Positions 27,988-37,355 of a DNA stretch of 64,000 nucleotides are shown here, in pieces. Each line of letters begins with the position of its first letter. The first letter of the stretch is position 1. A program made the translations under genes and the position numbers. Source of the stretch: Microbotryum silenes-acaulis (lineage: Eukaryota > Basidiomycota > Microbotryomycetes > Microbotryales > Microbotryaceae); NCBI GenBank assembly GCA_003665825.1, contig QPFY01000014.1, forward strand, positions 1-64,000, read 5' to 3'. The notes below the pieces were generated by a model, which worked only from the letters and a program-made list of their open reading frames with translations, was not told where the DNA came from and searched no databases.

Positions 27988-28062
27988 CTTGTCGGTGTAT
28001 CACTTGTTAACTCGAGTATCGAAGACTGCGGTAGGGCGATTTCGAAGTGAAGTGAAGTGAAG

Positions 28063-28645
28063 TGTCACCGTGGAGCCCCTACGGTTTTGGCCCCGGAGTG
28101 TGTTCGGCAAGCAACACTGGCGACGTCGTCAGCGCACTCCCGTAGCGCACTTGCGAGGCGTGCGCGGTCTTTACCCGGCCCTAAGGCCGCCGGTTCGAGG
28201 CCCCCATCCTCGAGTCTCTTTCTCTTTGCTTTTCGTTTGTTTTTGATTGGCTTTGAGCTCACTCTCCCTCCTCTTTCCTTTTTGTTATGTTTTGCTAAAC
28301 AGAGGTCAGTTCAAGGTTTTTACCGGTGCTTTTGCAGGCAATCCTTTTTCCCCCTGAGGTGACCTCTTTGGATAATTTTGACTAAGTCCCCTCTGCGCCT
28401 GGAGCAGTGCCCTCCCTTTTGTTTTAGCACCTTCCCCCGGAGCCTGGTCCGCTCATCATCTTTTGACCCTCCTCTCCTTACCGATTGTTGGAATAAAGTC
28501 CATTATACTTGACTTCCTGCAAGCTTCTCGACCGAGACCCCTCTTCGGTTGTTCCCTCGTCGCCTGCCGCCGCCACAGCCGACACTCCTCAACCCCCTCG
28601 ACTTTCGCGTGTAGACGACGTCATCCCCGCCAACATCGCCTGTCA
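28063..28645 (+). repeat. Solo LTR related to the gypsy LTR at 6465-7035
   Basis: The last ~330 bases align with the gypsy LTR (GGTTTTTACCGGTGCT, GGAGCCTGGTCCGCTCATC, GTAGACGACGTCATC) and it ends in the same CGCCTGTCA. It starts TGTCACC and is 583 bp long, against 571 bp for the gypsy LTR. The first half is diverged but has its own Pol III-like boxes. The flanking five bases differ on the two sides; LINE B joins directly at the left edge and may have removed the target duplication. Confidence 0.75.
28143..28244 (+). promoter_or_regulatory. Pol III-type A and B boxes in the solo LTR
   Basis: TAGCGCACTTG (28143-28153) fits the A-box consensus and GTTCGAGGC (28193-28201) fits the B-box exactly, 39 bases apart. 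A TTTTT run at 28240-28244 could stop Pol III. The same arrangement exists in the gypsy LTR at 6583-6676 although the sequences between are diverged. I see no full tRNA fold. Confidence 0.45.
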
Positions 28646-29620
28646 GCTCGAGCTTGAAGAACTCGACAAAATCCCTCTTCTTGCGCTGGGCTTTGAGCTT
28701 TGCCAGTGTGTGGAGGCCGTCCGCTTCGTTGCCATCGACCAGCATTGTTGTGAATTCTTTGTTTGCTACGCGATTGCGAACGTCCATGGCGTCGACGTAC
28801 GCCCCAATCAGGATCTTCGCAACATCCACTCGATCTATGGCAATGTCGGCTTGCCGATGAGGAGGGCCGGGTCGCTCCTCTTCTTCTCCTTGGAGAGGAC
28901 AATCTGCGTCCGAACCTTATGAAGCGCCACCGACCAGGAGGGTTCATCACTCGGGTCGGGTTCCATCGCATTGATGTACTGGCAGAGCTCAATCGCGTAA
29001 TCCGTTTTGGGCGGTGCGCTGAGAACCTTGGCAATGTTGCTTTGATGTTGTCTTTGACCGGAGGAGGCTTCATCAGCAAAATGGGCACTCGGCGCGCACC
29101 GCTTAAGGACGCTTAACAAGACGTCCTTAAGCCCCGCGTCTTGTTAAGCGTCCTTAAGCGGGGCTTAAGCGCCTTTAAGCGGTGCGCGCCGAGTGCCCAT
29201 TTTGCTGATGTTTGGTATCGAGAGCGCCGGCGGCTGAGTATCTGTGGGCCCTTGCTCCAGATGGCGACCTTTCTATTTGCGCTTGTCTTGACTAGCGCAA
29301 GCAATCACAGCTTGTACGGCGGCCGAATCTGAGGCGGCTCAGCTGGCAACTCGTGCATTCGGAAGTGGAGTGGTAGCGACGGGAGGGGCTGCCTGACCGT
29401 CAACCCAATCGGAGTTGCTGTCTTCTTCAGCAATAGTGTCCACCAGGATGCCGCCCAAAGCAGAGAACGGGATCAGATTGAATCCGTCGAACTGAAGGAA
29501 GTCAGTCGCTCCCGTAACAAAGATCTCTTGCAATATGCGCAGAGCCCCTTTCTCGTCCCCCGGGATCTCGCTGAAGTTGTAACGTCGGACAAGCAGAGAG
29601 AGAGGGAGATCTTCATTTCA
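28646..29620 (-). pseudogene. Remnant of an unidentified gene, split by a foldback element and a solo LTR
   Basis: Minus-strand coding fragments: EKGALRILQEIFVTGATDFLQFDG (about 29570-29480, one continuous stretch of 24), then after the foldback element (29210-29071) SAPPKTDYAIELCQYINAME and KVRTQIVLSKEKKRSDPALL. These lead into VDVAKILIGAYVDAMD and end KRDFVEFFKLEL at the LTR edge (28646). The fragments look like ordinary protein, not a transposon domain I know. They are broken by stops, the foldback element and the LTR. No function can be assigned. Confidence 0.4.
29071..29210. mobile_element. Foldback/palindromic MITE, copy 1 (140 bp)
   Basis: Starts CATCAGCAAAATGGGCACTC and ends with its exact reverse complement. 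The inverted arms continue through GGCGCGCACCGCTTAA (36 bases each). The centre is built of CTTAAG-containing repeats that can also pair. It is flanked by TT on both sides (29069-29070, 29211-29212). A second copy lies at 50976-51145. No coding capacity. Confidence 0.85.
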
Positions 29621-31305
29621 AGACTGTATCGCACTAAAGCACCTGTAGTCCGCCAGAAATATCTGAACAAAAATATAGGGGGGTCTTTTCCTCAACAGGC
29701 GTATGCCCGGGGTACGAGGTTCAACTGAACAGGGTGATGAGTCCTGAAGCAGCGACGAAGGAACAAGGAGGCCAACAATGCACTCAAGATTGTCTGGTGA
29801 CTAGAATGCTTGTAGACACCTAGCCACCGTACGACGATATTGAGCCGAGGCACCCGGGGGGATCAATCCCGGAGTCTTTCTCGTAACCACGGAAAAGGAA
29901 GGACTCGGATGGAGTCATCGCGAAGGTTTTTTTTGAAGGCGGTATTTGACCAAAAGTAGAGGCGTAGGGTCGATACCGGCGGCGGTGGAATAAACTGGTC
30001 AGAAGGGAAAAGAGAGTCTACTTCCCGACAAGGCTTATTGCTTTTCGGCTTTTGCTGCAAGAGTTTGACGCTGAGGACTTTAGCGCGCGCAACCTCAACA
30101 CCCCCCGCTGTAAGCCGTGACCGCACGCAGGCCTCCTCCTGCCGTAAGCCATGCCTGCACGCCTGCCTCGAGCCTTGGCCCGTAAGCCGCACCCGCGCAG
30201 GAATTTCCCCAAGCACGCTCCCGCCGCACTGGGTCAGTTCCGCACTGCCTGCTGTTGCCGTACCAGTATTCGCTGCGTACCTTTGCCACCTCCTGCCAAG
30301 GTTGGTCGCCGTCCTAGATCTCTTCCTGCCCTCACGCCCTTTGGCTGACAGGTTCCGAGCATCTCACAGGACTTCCCCAGCGATACGAACACGCAACTGC
30401 CTCCCAGTCTTCTGCCCTGCCAGACTACGACGGACAGCTGCCCACTGTGTACGCCTCTTCTTCTCAACCTTCCTTGTTGGATTGTTGACTGACTGTTCAT
30501 ACCCTGTATGCAGCCATTCTGCCCTACACCTGCCAGTGTAACCGCACCTTCTTCTGCTGAGTACCGAGTCACGCTCCCAGAGCTAAGGTACATCACTCCC
30601 CCGCATCAGGCTCTACCTCTTGGTACTCCTGCTCACAACTGTCCTTGTTGGGCATGTTGGCTTACTTGGCTACCTTGCGCTACAGACTACACTTGCCACC
30701 CAACGTGCCAGCGTTCAGGGTCGGTTTCCTTCTATCACGTGTGTCACGCTTTCCAAGCAAAGTATCCTATTTTTGAGCTCCTCCCACCCACCTTTCAAAA
30801 CAAAAAAAAACAAAAAAAAACCCTTGTTGGTATCTTTTCTTTCTTTTATTTTCTCTCTTATGATCTCTGGGTCTCTTGTCTTGTGGGTACTTTCTTTCAA
30901 CCCATTCCATCTATTACGGGATGCCGCGTTTCATGCCTGATACTGCAACTTGACTCGTCCCCGCTACCTGGTCCGGACCGCGCTTCTACGAAAGAGTCGA
31001 AGGCCAGACGCGCGTCAGGCCTTGAGTAACTACGGAGTATTACACCAAATCAATACAAACAACATTGGTTCCCGCCGCCGAATTCCCCGACTGGCTGGCG
31101 TGACAATGTGCGACCATCAATTGGCAACACCACAAGATCGCAGGTCCTTCCAATCAACCGTCAAGTAGGTTTCCATTGCGTTCGCATTCATGACAGTCAA
31201 ACAGCGCGAACAGCGCGTTGCTCTCGATGCCCATGCTGACTGTTTTGTTGACTGGCCTTCTACCGCTGCTCCTCTCCACACAGATCCTGGCGCTTGTCTC
31301 AAAGG
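29621..31305. other. Non-coding stretch with imperfect repeats
   Basis: I see no gene here. Three spaced copies of YGTAAGCC within 30110-30195 form an imperfect tandem repeat of about 35-40 bases. An A-rich tract (AAAACAAAAAAAAACAAAAAAAAA-like) lies near 30798-30820. The rest looks like decayed transposon or intergenic DNA. Confidence 0.4.
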
Positions 31306-31779
31306 TGTCACGAATGGAAGTTCGCCACTCCGAGTTCGGCCTCTCAGCACCTTCGTCATCCGCGTGACTTCGGCCTTCCCGCGCCTCGGACCTCCTCTCC
31401 CCGCTTCGGCACCTGCACTGCTCTCTTCTCCTCCGACTACACACTCACAACCCTCTCGCCCCCGACTCTTACGTGATCATCAACCAAGCTCTATTACGTG
31501 ATCCCCAGCCTCAACACTATTACGTGATCCTCGTGCCTCGCCTCAAGCTCGCCACCTCGTCCCCGACTCCTCTGGTCTAGTTCCCCATTTCCGTAGCTTA
31601 CTTCTCTCCTTCCTTTCTGCAACTCGAATCTCGTCAAAGGTCACATCCTTGCACTCGTCCCTCGTCCTCGTCTCTCTTGAGAAGTCCCTAGAACATCTCT
31701 CGACTTGTCCCTCGTCCCTCGCCCCTCGTCTCGAGCCCCTTCGTCCGGTTCATCCCTCCTATCTTTGTCCTTCGTGATA
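31306..31779 (+). repeat. Solo LTR (family TGTCACGAATGG), 474 bp
   Basis: Same termini as the copy at 15539 (TGTCACGAA…TTCGTGATA). It is flanked by AAAGG at 31301-31305 and 31780-31784, a perfect 5-bp target duplication. It has three spaced ATTACGTGATC-type motifs near 31470-31530 where the other copy has two, and about 17 extra bases near the start. Confidence 0.9.
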
Positions 31780-31784
31780 AAAGG

Positions 31785-32378
31785 TCAACATCGCAGAGTG
31801 ATGTTGGAACAATATATCTGCAACTGCGCCGGAAGGCCAAGATCTGTAGCAGAATCAATGCGCATACTCTTGTTTCTGATGATTCACAGGTTACGCATCA
31901 CGCGATTACTACAAACAACTACATTGAGTCTTGGCACAAGTGCTCAGCAGGGGAGAGAGGAGAGGGGAGGCCCGAGCGCGCGAGCTCGATCGGCGCGTCA
32001 AATCCTTGCAGCAAAGGCCGAAAAGAACAAACTGGCTCCCTTCTGATTTCAATCTGCATTGTTTGAAATTGTTAGTCTTTTTGGCTGTGTAGTCCAGTTG
32101 TGAAGTGGCTGGCCTTTCAGATGCTTGGAAACTGTATTCTCTTCTTTAGCCCACAGGCGACTTGTGACCTCTCCAATGTGCAATTGTGTGGCCGTAATTG
32201 GTGAAGCACTACATCCTCGCATGCTCGCTCCATCGCCAAGCTCCCGCCCACCTTTGGCAGGATCTGAATCCGCAGGGCATTGATTTGTTCTGTGTCTTGA
32301 CCTCGATGACAGTAAAGGAAGGGGAGACAAAGTGAAAGAAAAGCAGATTTTGTATGCCAATGCATGTTTTTAGTGAAG
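31785..32378. other. Intergenic DNA downstream of SF3A1
   Basis: No gene or repeat recognised. It lies between the solo LTR and the 3' end of the SF3A1 gene and presumably holds that gene's 3' UTR. Confidence 0.4.
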
Positions 32379-35104
32379 CTACTTCTTCTCTTTAATTGCC
32401 ACCTGTATTTGGTCGCCCTCTTCAAAATTGAGTGCTGCCAAAGTTGATGAATTGGCCAGTATCCGACCATTACGGAGCAGCTTTTGCTTTGAAACTGGGA
32501 GGCCAACCTTGCTCTGTTGGATTCAGACAGAAGCATCTTAGCAGGTTTCTTGCATCACATTCCAGAACCAATAACTTACAGTAATGCGATCACGGATGGT
32601 TCCAACCAGTAGAGTGAGTGGAACCTCAAGCGAGAAAATGCTTCCATCACAGCCCCAAGTTGGTTTTGCCGGGTATTCGGGAAGCTGGATCCGAATCCGG
32701 ATGGGATCCTGCAAACGAACAATGCTTGTGTACAATGAGCCAGCAGCATCGGTGGTATCCGACCAGGCCGTGACTTACGGTTCCATGCACTTTCAGCCAT
32801 TCTGCCTCAGATCGCAGATCACCGTTGCCAGACACCGATAAGCGTGCACGCTTCGCGGTTGGCTCTCCATCCGGGCTCGCGTCGGTGGGTCTGTTGGGAT
32901 TGGAAACCACACCAGCTTGTGCACCAGCAAAAGATGGCAAGAATGGATCAAAGGTCTGACTTGACCCAGCCATCCCGGGTGTCTCAATAGAACTCGTAGG
33001 CACGGGTATAGCAGTCGGAAGCGGGACTTGTCCAGGTGAAGAGGTGTTCGTAGTAGCAACCAGGGTAGGCTGACCAGCAGCTAGCATCACAGACGGTATC
33101 CCAGAGGAAGAGGTCGAGTCATCCATAGAGGCGCTTGTGATATCGATATTACTGAGGTTGGGCACAGTGGGACCGATCACTGTGGCCTTGTCATTCTGGG
33201 ATCTGCTCAATGACAAAAGAGGAAGCATCAGCATTGCAAGCTTATCAATAGTATGCGCAGTGCCATCTTCCTTACCCTACCAATCCTTTGGCACGATGAA
33301 GAGCCTCGATCTGCTCATCTAAATTTGCACCCGCCTGGTACCGGGACGTGATAGCGTCTTTGGTGGTTGTGTGCCCATCCCACACGCCTAATTCACGCTT
33401 CTTGGATCTGGCCAGCGTTTCAGCTTGTTCCTGCTTGCGCCGGGCCTCGTCATCGGTACCAACGCCGAAGATGTCAGGTCGATGAGCGGCCAGGTTCCGG
33501 ATTGAGGAGGAGACATCGGTGCCTGTTTTAGAAACTGGAGTCAGCATAGTGTCCCACCCTCCGGCGAAGAGCGGCATGCTGACCCTGAGGTAGAAGATTT
33601 GCAGTGGACCGGTTGACCTCGCTCTGTCGCTTGTCCTCCTTCCATTTTGGGTCCAGTAGTTCGATTCGGACGTGACTAGCAAACTCCTCAACAGGAATCT
33701 GTTGGTTATTGAAAGTGGTGAAGGCTTGCGAAGGTGCAGCAGGCCGATTCGCTGCATCAACAGATTCAAGATGTCAGCCCGATTGGCGAAACTACTGGCA
33801 ACACGAGGGGCCACACCTTTTGGCACGTAGTCTTTGCGGATCTTCATCGGAGCACTTGTATCAGCTGCCCGGATCTCGATAACCGGTGATTGCACGGCCG
33901 TCGGTTGGGGAGCCGCTTGATTGCGTGCGCGCATTTGGTCATCGTCGTCGTCGCGGCGCATGTCCATTCCTTCCGTCTCGTCATCGCTGACAATATCGTC
34001 CTGGCCGGCGTTTCTGCCTTCCATGATCATCGCTGCCATCTTCTTTTGGGCAATTGTCATGTTCTCAACCTCTGAAAGGCTCATCGGCGGGGGCAGCTCG
34101 GTCAAGGCCGCTGCGTCAGCTTCCGTAAAGTCGATCGTCGACGCAACCACAAAGTCTTGCCAGTCGATCTCGGCGAAAGCCACGCGCTTAGCCTCCTGCG
34201 CATCGTCGAGTTCTCGACGTCGAGACATGTCCCACTCTTGCCAGTCCACTCGTAGTTGCGAATCCCTCAGCACCTCACGTCGGCCGTTGGTCACGCGATG
34301 CTGGTTCGAGTCGAGCGTCCCAAGGCTACGACGACGCAGCCCATTTCGGATCTCGTCGGATGGCATGAGAATCTTGGTATATTGCTCGACGAACCTGGCA
34401 ATGAGCAGGTTCAGAGTGAGACATGCAAGGCGATACACCAGAGACATGGTCTTCGGCCCTGTACGAACCGATTGAAGCAGCCAAATAGAGAATGCGTCGG
34501 CCTAAGAAAGTCGAATTGATAGTTGCGGCTCTCGCGCGACGCAAGTTCTGACGTGAAGCGTCGACCAGAACGCGCAGTGAACAGCGCTGTTAATTTGAGA
34601 ATGTCGCTGCAACAGACGGGCGAGAGGGTTCAGCGGCGTTGGCGAGTAGAGCGAAGTCCGAGGCCAAACACGTATGGCGGGCACTCACAGGTCAACGGCG
34701 TTGATCGCAGGCGGTTGCTCGACAAGGAATTCGAGAGCTGGCGGCCTGGGTGGCATTCCGTCGTCTTGGTTTGTGTCCGCCGCCAAAGTTGCAGGAACAG
34801 TGCCCACAGGCGCCTTGTCGCCGGCCGGGCCAGGCGTCTGGGCAGTCGCGGCCGGCGCAGGTTCGCCCTCGCGGAAAGCCTCTAGGCGTTGTTGATAGTA
34901 CGGGTGATACGCATCGTCGGCATTGAGAAAGGCGAAGCGTGAGTCGCTTTTCTCGCGAGCACGGATCTTCTCTTCGAACTGGGCTGCGTTGGGCGACTTG
35001 GCGACGTAGGCGGCAGTCTTCTCGACGATAGAGCGAATCGCGGGTGGAGGCAGAATCACGCTGCTCGCTTCAGGGTGGGTCGCATCGGTGTTCAGAGCTG
35101 ACAT
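32379..35104 (-). CDS. PRP21: Splicing factor 3A subunit 1 (SF3A1/Prp21), 8 exons
   Basis: Part of the SF3a complex of U2 snRNP, needed for branch-site recognition. My exon set is 35104-34689, 34606-34469, 34394-33805, 33751-33584, 33522-33276, 33202-32779, 32708-32580 and 32513-32379. It stays in frame and gives 748 aa (human ~793). The N-terminal SURP1 has RSIVEKTAAYVAK and FLNADDAYHPYYQ. SURP2 has SRNYQFDFLRPTHSLF and FVEQYTKIL. The central signature is LPPPMSLSEVENMTIAQKKM. Later come ELLDPKWKED, RPDIFGVGT and the Pro/Ser-rich region. The C-terminal ubiquitin-like domain has RIQLPEYPAKPTWGCDGS and ends VAIKEKK. Introns are 55-80 nt with GT-AG ends. The start at 35104 is chosen for family fit. 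Confidence 0.92.
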
Positions 35105-36029
35105 GGTGCAGACTGATGGGTACCCGCAAAAGGTCTCACCCGAATCGCTTGGTGAGTACAGGCGTAGTCTGGGCACGACGTGCTAGGGCTGCTGACCTCG
35201 ACGTGACGCGGATGGCCAAAGTGCGAGCTTGTCCGATCTGCTGCCTCAAGCTCCGGGCAGGTTCTGGCCGGTTGCCAAAGGCGACCAACGGGCTCCAACG
35301 GGCGCGCCGAGCGAGTCGAAAGGCTAGTGCGGTAGAGTGCGGTATGAATCGCTCCCTTTTGCTATAGAACCAACAAGTTTCGCTCGCAACATCGCCTGTT
35401 GCTCGCTCGGAACTTCAGGAGTCTTGCTTTCTCGCCCGCGTGCCCGAATTTGCCTCCCCTTACTTGCGCTGCCCCGCCGGTTTCTTCGCGGGGCCGCGTC
35501 GACTTGGGGCACTTCGTGCCCAAGCCCAAAGCAAAACCGTTTGTTATATCACTAATCAAATTTATCAATCAAGATCGGCACAAACGTCGTTCAGTCGGAG
35601 ACTGCTCGTCGTATTACCCGACACGACTCACGCTCGACGAGCGACACTAGCGCCTGGCACTATGCAAGAAACAGAAGAGAGCCGGCCGTGTACAGGCTCT
35701 AGGAATATTTCACGCAATGAACCTCGAGCCGGGCACTATCATTTTTACAATCCACTTTGCGAAACGCGGAATGTGAACAAAAAGTACCACCTGCGTAAGG
35801 TGATTGCAAATGTGCATGCGGCACGGGGAAACTGAAATCTGAGATCAAGGAAATTTACAACATCTGATGGGGACCCGGGATTCGTAGGCCGAATCAAGCG
35901 AGCTTTTTCGAGCTCAACCAGCATACCTGGTGAAAGCACCACGGGTCATCCAAGTTGAGCGGCCGTCTTTGTCCTAAGAGAGGGCACACAGGCGCGTCAG
36001 TGGACGTCGCGACCTCGCTGCGAGCGCGC
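35105..36029. other. Intergenic region upstream of SF3A1 and downstream of RTF2
   Basis: No gene seen. Near 35277-35305 there is a repeated CCAACGGGC motif and a CTGGCCGGTTG stretch, about 180-200 bp upstream of the SF3A1 start, which may be part of its promoter. Confidence 0.35.
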
Positions 36030-36917
36030 CTATTCGTGACTCACATGGTTCGGATCGGCCGTTGGGTCGACGTAGAGCGAGGCAATGGCAGGAGATAGTG
36101 TCGTTTTCTCCGCGGCCAACTTCGCGGCCAGTGACGAAGAGAGGAGGGGCACGGACGAACCTGCCTTGATCGCAGGGCCGACGGTTGCCATCCGAATCGT
36201 TCGTTCGGGTGGCTTCGTTTTGTTCGGATATAAGGGTCCGGTATCATCGCCTGCCTTACGTTTGCTGGCTCTGAGTTTACGCTTCGCATCTTTTGCGCAA
36301 TCTCGTTCGGCCTCCCAAGCAACTTTCGCAGCTTCCAGCTCATCTGCTCGCGGATTAATGACGATCCATTGTGACGAGCTTGTGTCCGTCGACGAGCTCG
36401 TGCCGACGTCGGCAAGCAAGGTCGCTTCCGCTCCAGCTTTGCGTAGTTCCTTGAGGGACGCGTCGGATATGACGTAGCCTCCGGGTCTTCGATAAACGAA
36501 CTTGGTGGATCCGTTCATCTCGCGCAGCGAGATGGGGCAGATAAATGGGGCGACGAACTTGACGGCATCTAGAGCATTCACAGGAGCGGCTTCATCCGAC
36601 GAGGGCGAGCTTGACGGACCGAGCGCAGGATTGGTCGTTAGCTTGAGGGTCGTGACGTCTTTCAATGATCGAATGTGCGATGCGACCGCATGGCCGTCGC
36701 TGCCAGACGCCGGGTCGAGGAGATGTGAAATCAGCGCTTCCTTGTTGTAGAGCTTGCCAAGAGCGCAAGATACTACTGGCTGACGCAAAGGCTCCTTCGA
36801 TAAGGCGCACGTGTGCCAGAGGAGTCGCTGTAATTCGTGCTGATCAGCATGTACAGTGGCTTTCTTCGTCTTGATCAAGTCATCCCGTTTGGCGAAGGAT
36901 CCCCCGTCGGCTCCCAT
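36030..36917 (-). CDS. rtf2: Rtf2 family protein (replication termination factor 2), 295 aa, single exon
   Basis: The family has a degenerate RING-like (U-box-like) fold. In fission yeast it stabilises paused replication forks and affects splicing; in animals it is found at forks. The N-terminus MGADGGSFAKRDDLIKTKK is the diagnostic Rtf2 start and sets the ATG at 36917. It continues with LLWHTCALSKEPLRQPVVSC, LGKLYNKEALISHLL, HIRSLKDVTTLKL and FICPISLREMNG. In the second half the expected C..C pair is partly replaced (LADVGTSSS), which is common in this family. The tail is Lys/Arg-rich. Frame upstream of 36917 is open but repetitive and unlike the family. Confidence 0.9.
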   Translation of the reverse strand: MGADGGSFAKRDDLIKTKKATVHADQHELQRLLWHTCALSKEPLRQPVVSCALGKLYNKEALISHLLDPASGSDGHAVASHIRSLKDVTTLKLTTNPALGPSSSPSSDEAAPVNALDAVKFVAPFICPISLREMNGSTKFVYRRPGGYVISDASLKELRKAGAEATLLADVGTSSSTDTSSSQWIVINPRADELEAAKVAWEAERDCAKDAKRKLRASKRKAGDDTGPLYPNKTKPPERTIRMATVGPAIKAGSSVPLLSSSLAAKLAAEKTTLSPAIASLYVDPTADPNHVSHE

Positions 36918-37355
36918 CGGTGGCTCGAGTCTGTCCGCGGGCAGCTGTCCAGTATGCGAGGCTTTGATCGGCGCCTGAACGTGGCAGCTGGGGAAGAGGA
37001 AACGCGAAGTGCGAAGGAAGGTACAAGGACAGAAGGTGCAAACCCAGGATGGCGCGCAATGGCCGCCCGTTCGGGCCCGTCTGCGCAGGTCTCTGCCAGT
37101 CCGTGCCAGTCCAGTGCCAGTCCGTGCCCCTTCCGGGAGTCTTCCGGGCCTGTCCGGGCAAGTTCGGGCTGTAGGTCGTGCCGGTCTGATCCTGTTGCCC
37201 ACTTCTACAAGTCTTGCATCTTCCACCATTTGGCCAGGTCTGGTATGTTGTGGCATTTCTAAAGCGTTCGGGGTATAATTTCAATGGCCATCATCAGGAG
37301 TAGGCAGGACTGGATAGTTTAGTATGCATGTTTCGGCCGCCGATCGACTCCCGAG
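36918..37355. promoter_or_regulatory. RTF2 upstream region with tandem CCAGTCC repeats
   Basis: Between the RTF2 start and the SGD1 stop. At 37086-37130 the motif GTGCCAGTCC or CCAGTCCGTGCC recurs four times, 170-215 bp upstream of the RTF2 ATG. A related CTTCCGGG pair follows at 37130-37152. Confidence 0.4.

Larger units (their letters stand above)
21078..28062 (-). mobile_element. LINE family B, apparently complete and intact
   Basis: On the minus strand: a short 5' UTR starting with ACTTCACTTC repeats (about 28062), ORF1 (27987-25720), ORF2 (25720-21731) and a ~650-base 3' UTR containing a (CA)n tract (21680-21700). It probably ends at an A-run near 21082-21090. Both frames are open from end to end. 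The structure is that of an APE-type non-LTR retrotransposon. ORF2 is related to family A but clearly distinct. Confidence 0.85.

Noticed and set aside
28143..28244. A tRNA gene in the solo LTR
   Set aside because: A and B boxes are good, but no acceptor stem or anticodon arm of normal size can be drawn; kept only as a Pol III-like promoter.
29110..29180. CRISPR-like repeats (CTTAAG units)
   Set aside because: The units are parts of one palindrome with no unique spacers, and the host is a eukaryote.
30785..30830. A-rich tract as the tail of a SINE or LINE
   Set aside because: No element body or target duplication could be matched next to it.
34447..35176. Two separate genes for the SURP-containing N-terminus and the rest of SF3A1
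   Set aside because: GT-AG introns join them in frame and the order of motifs matches one Prp21 protein.
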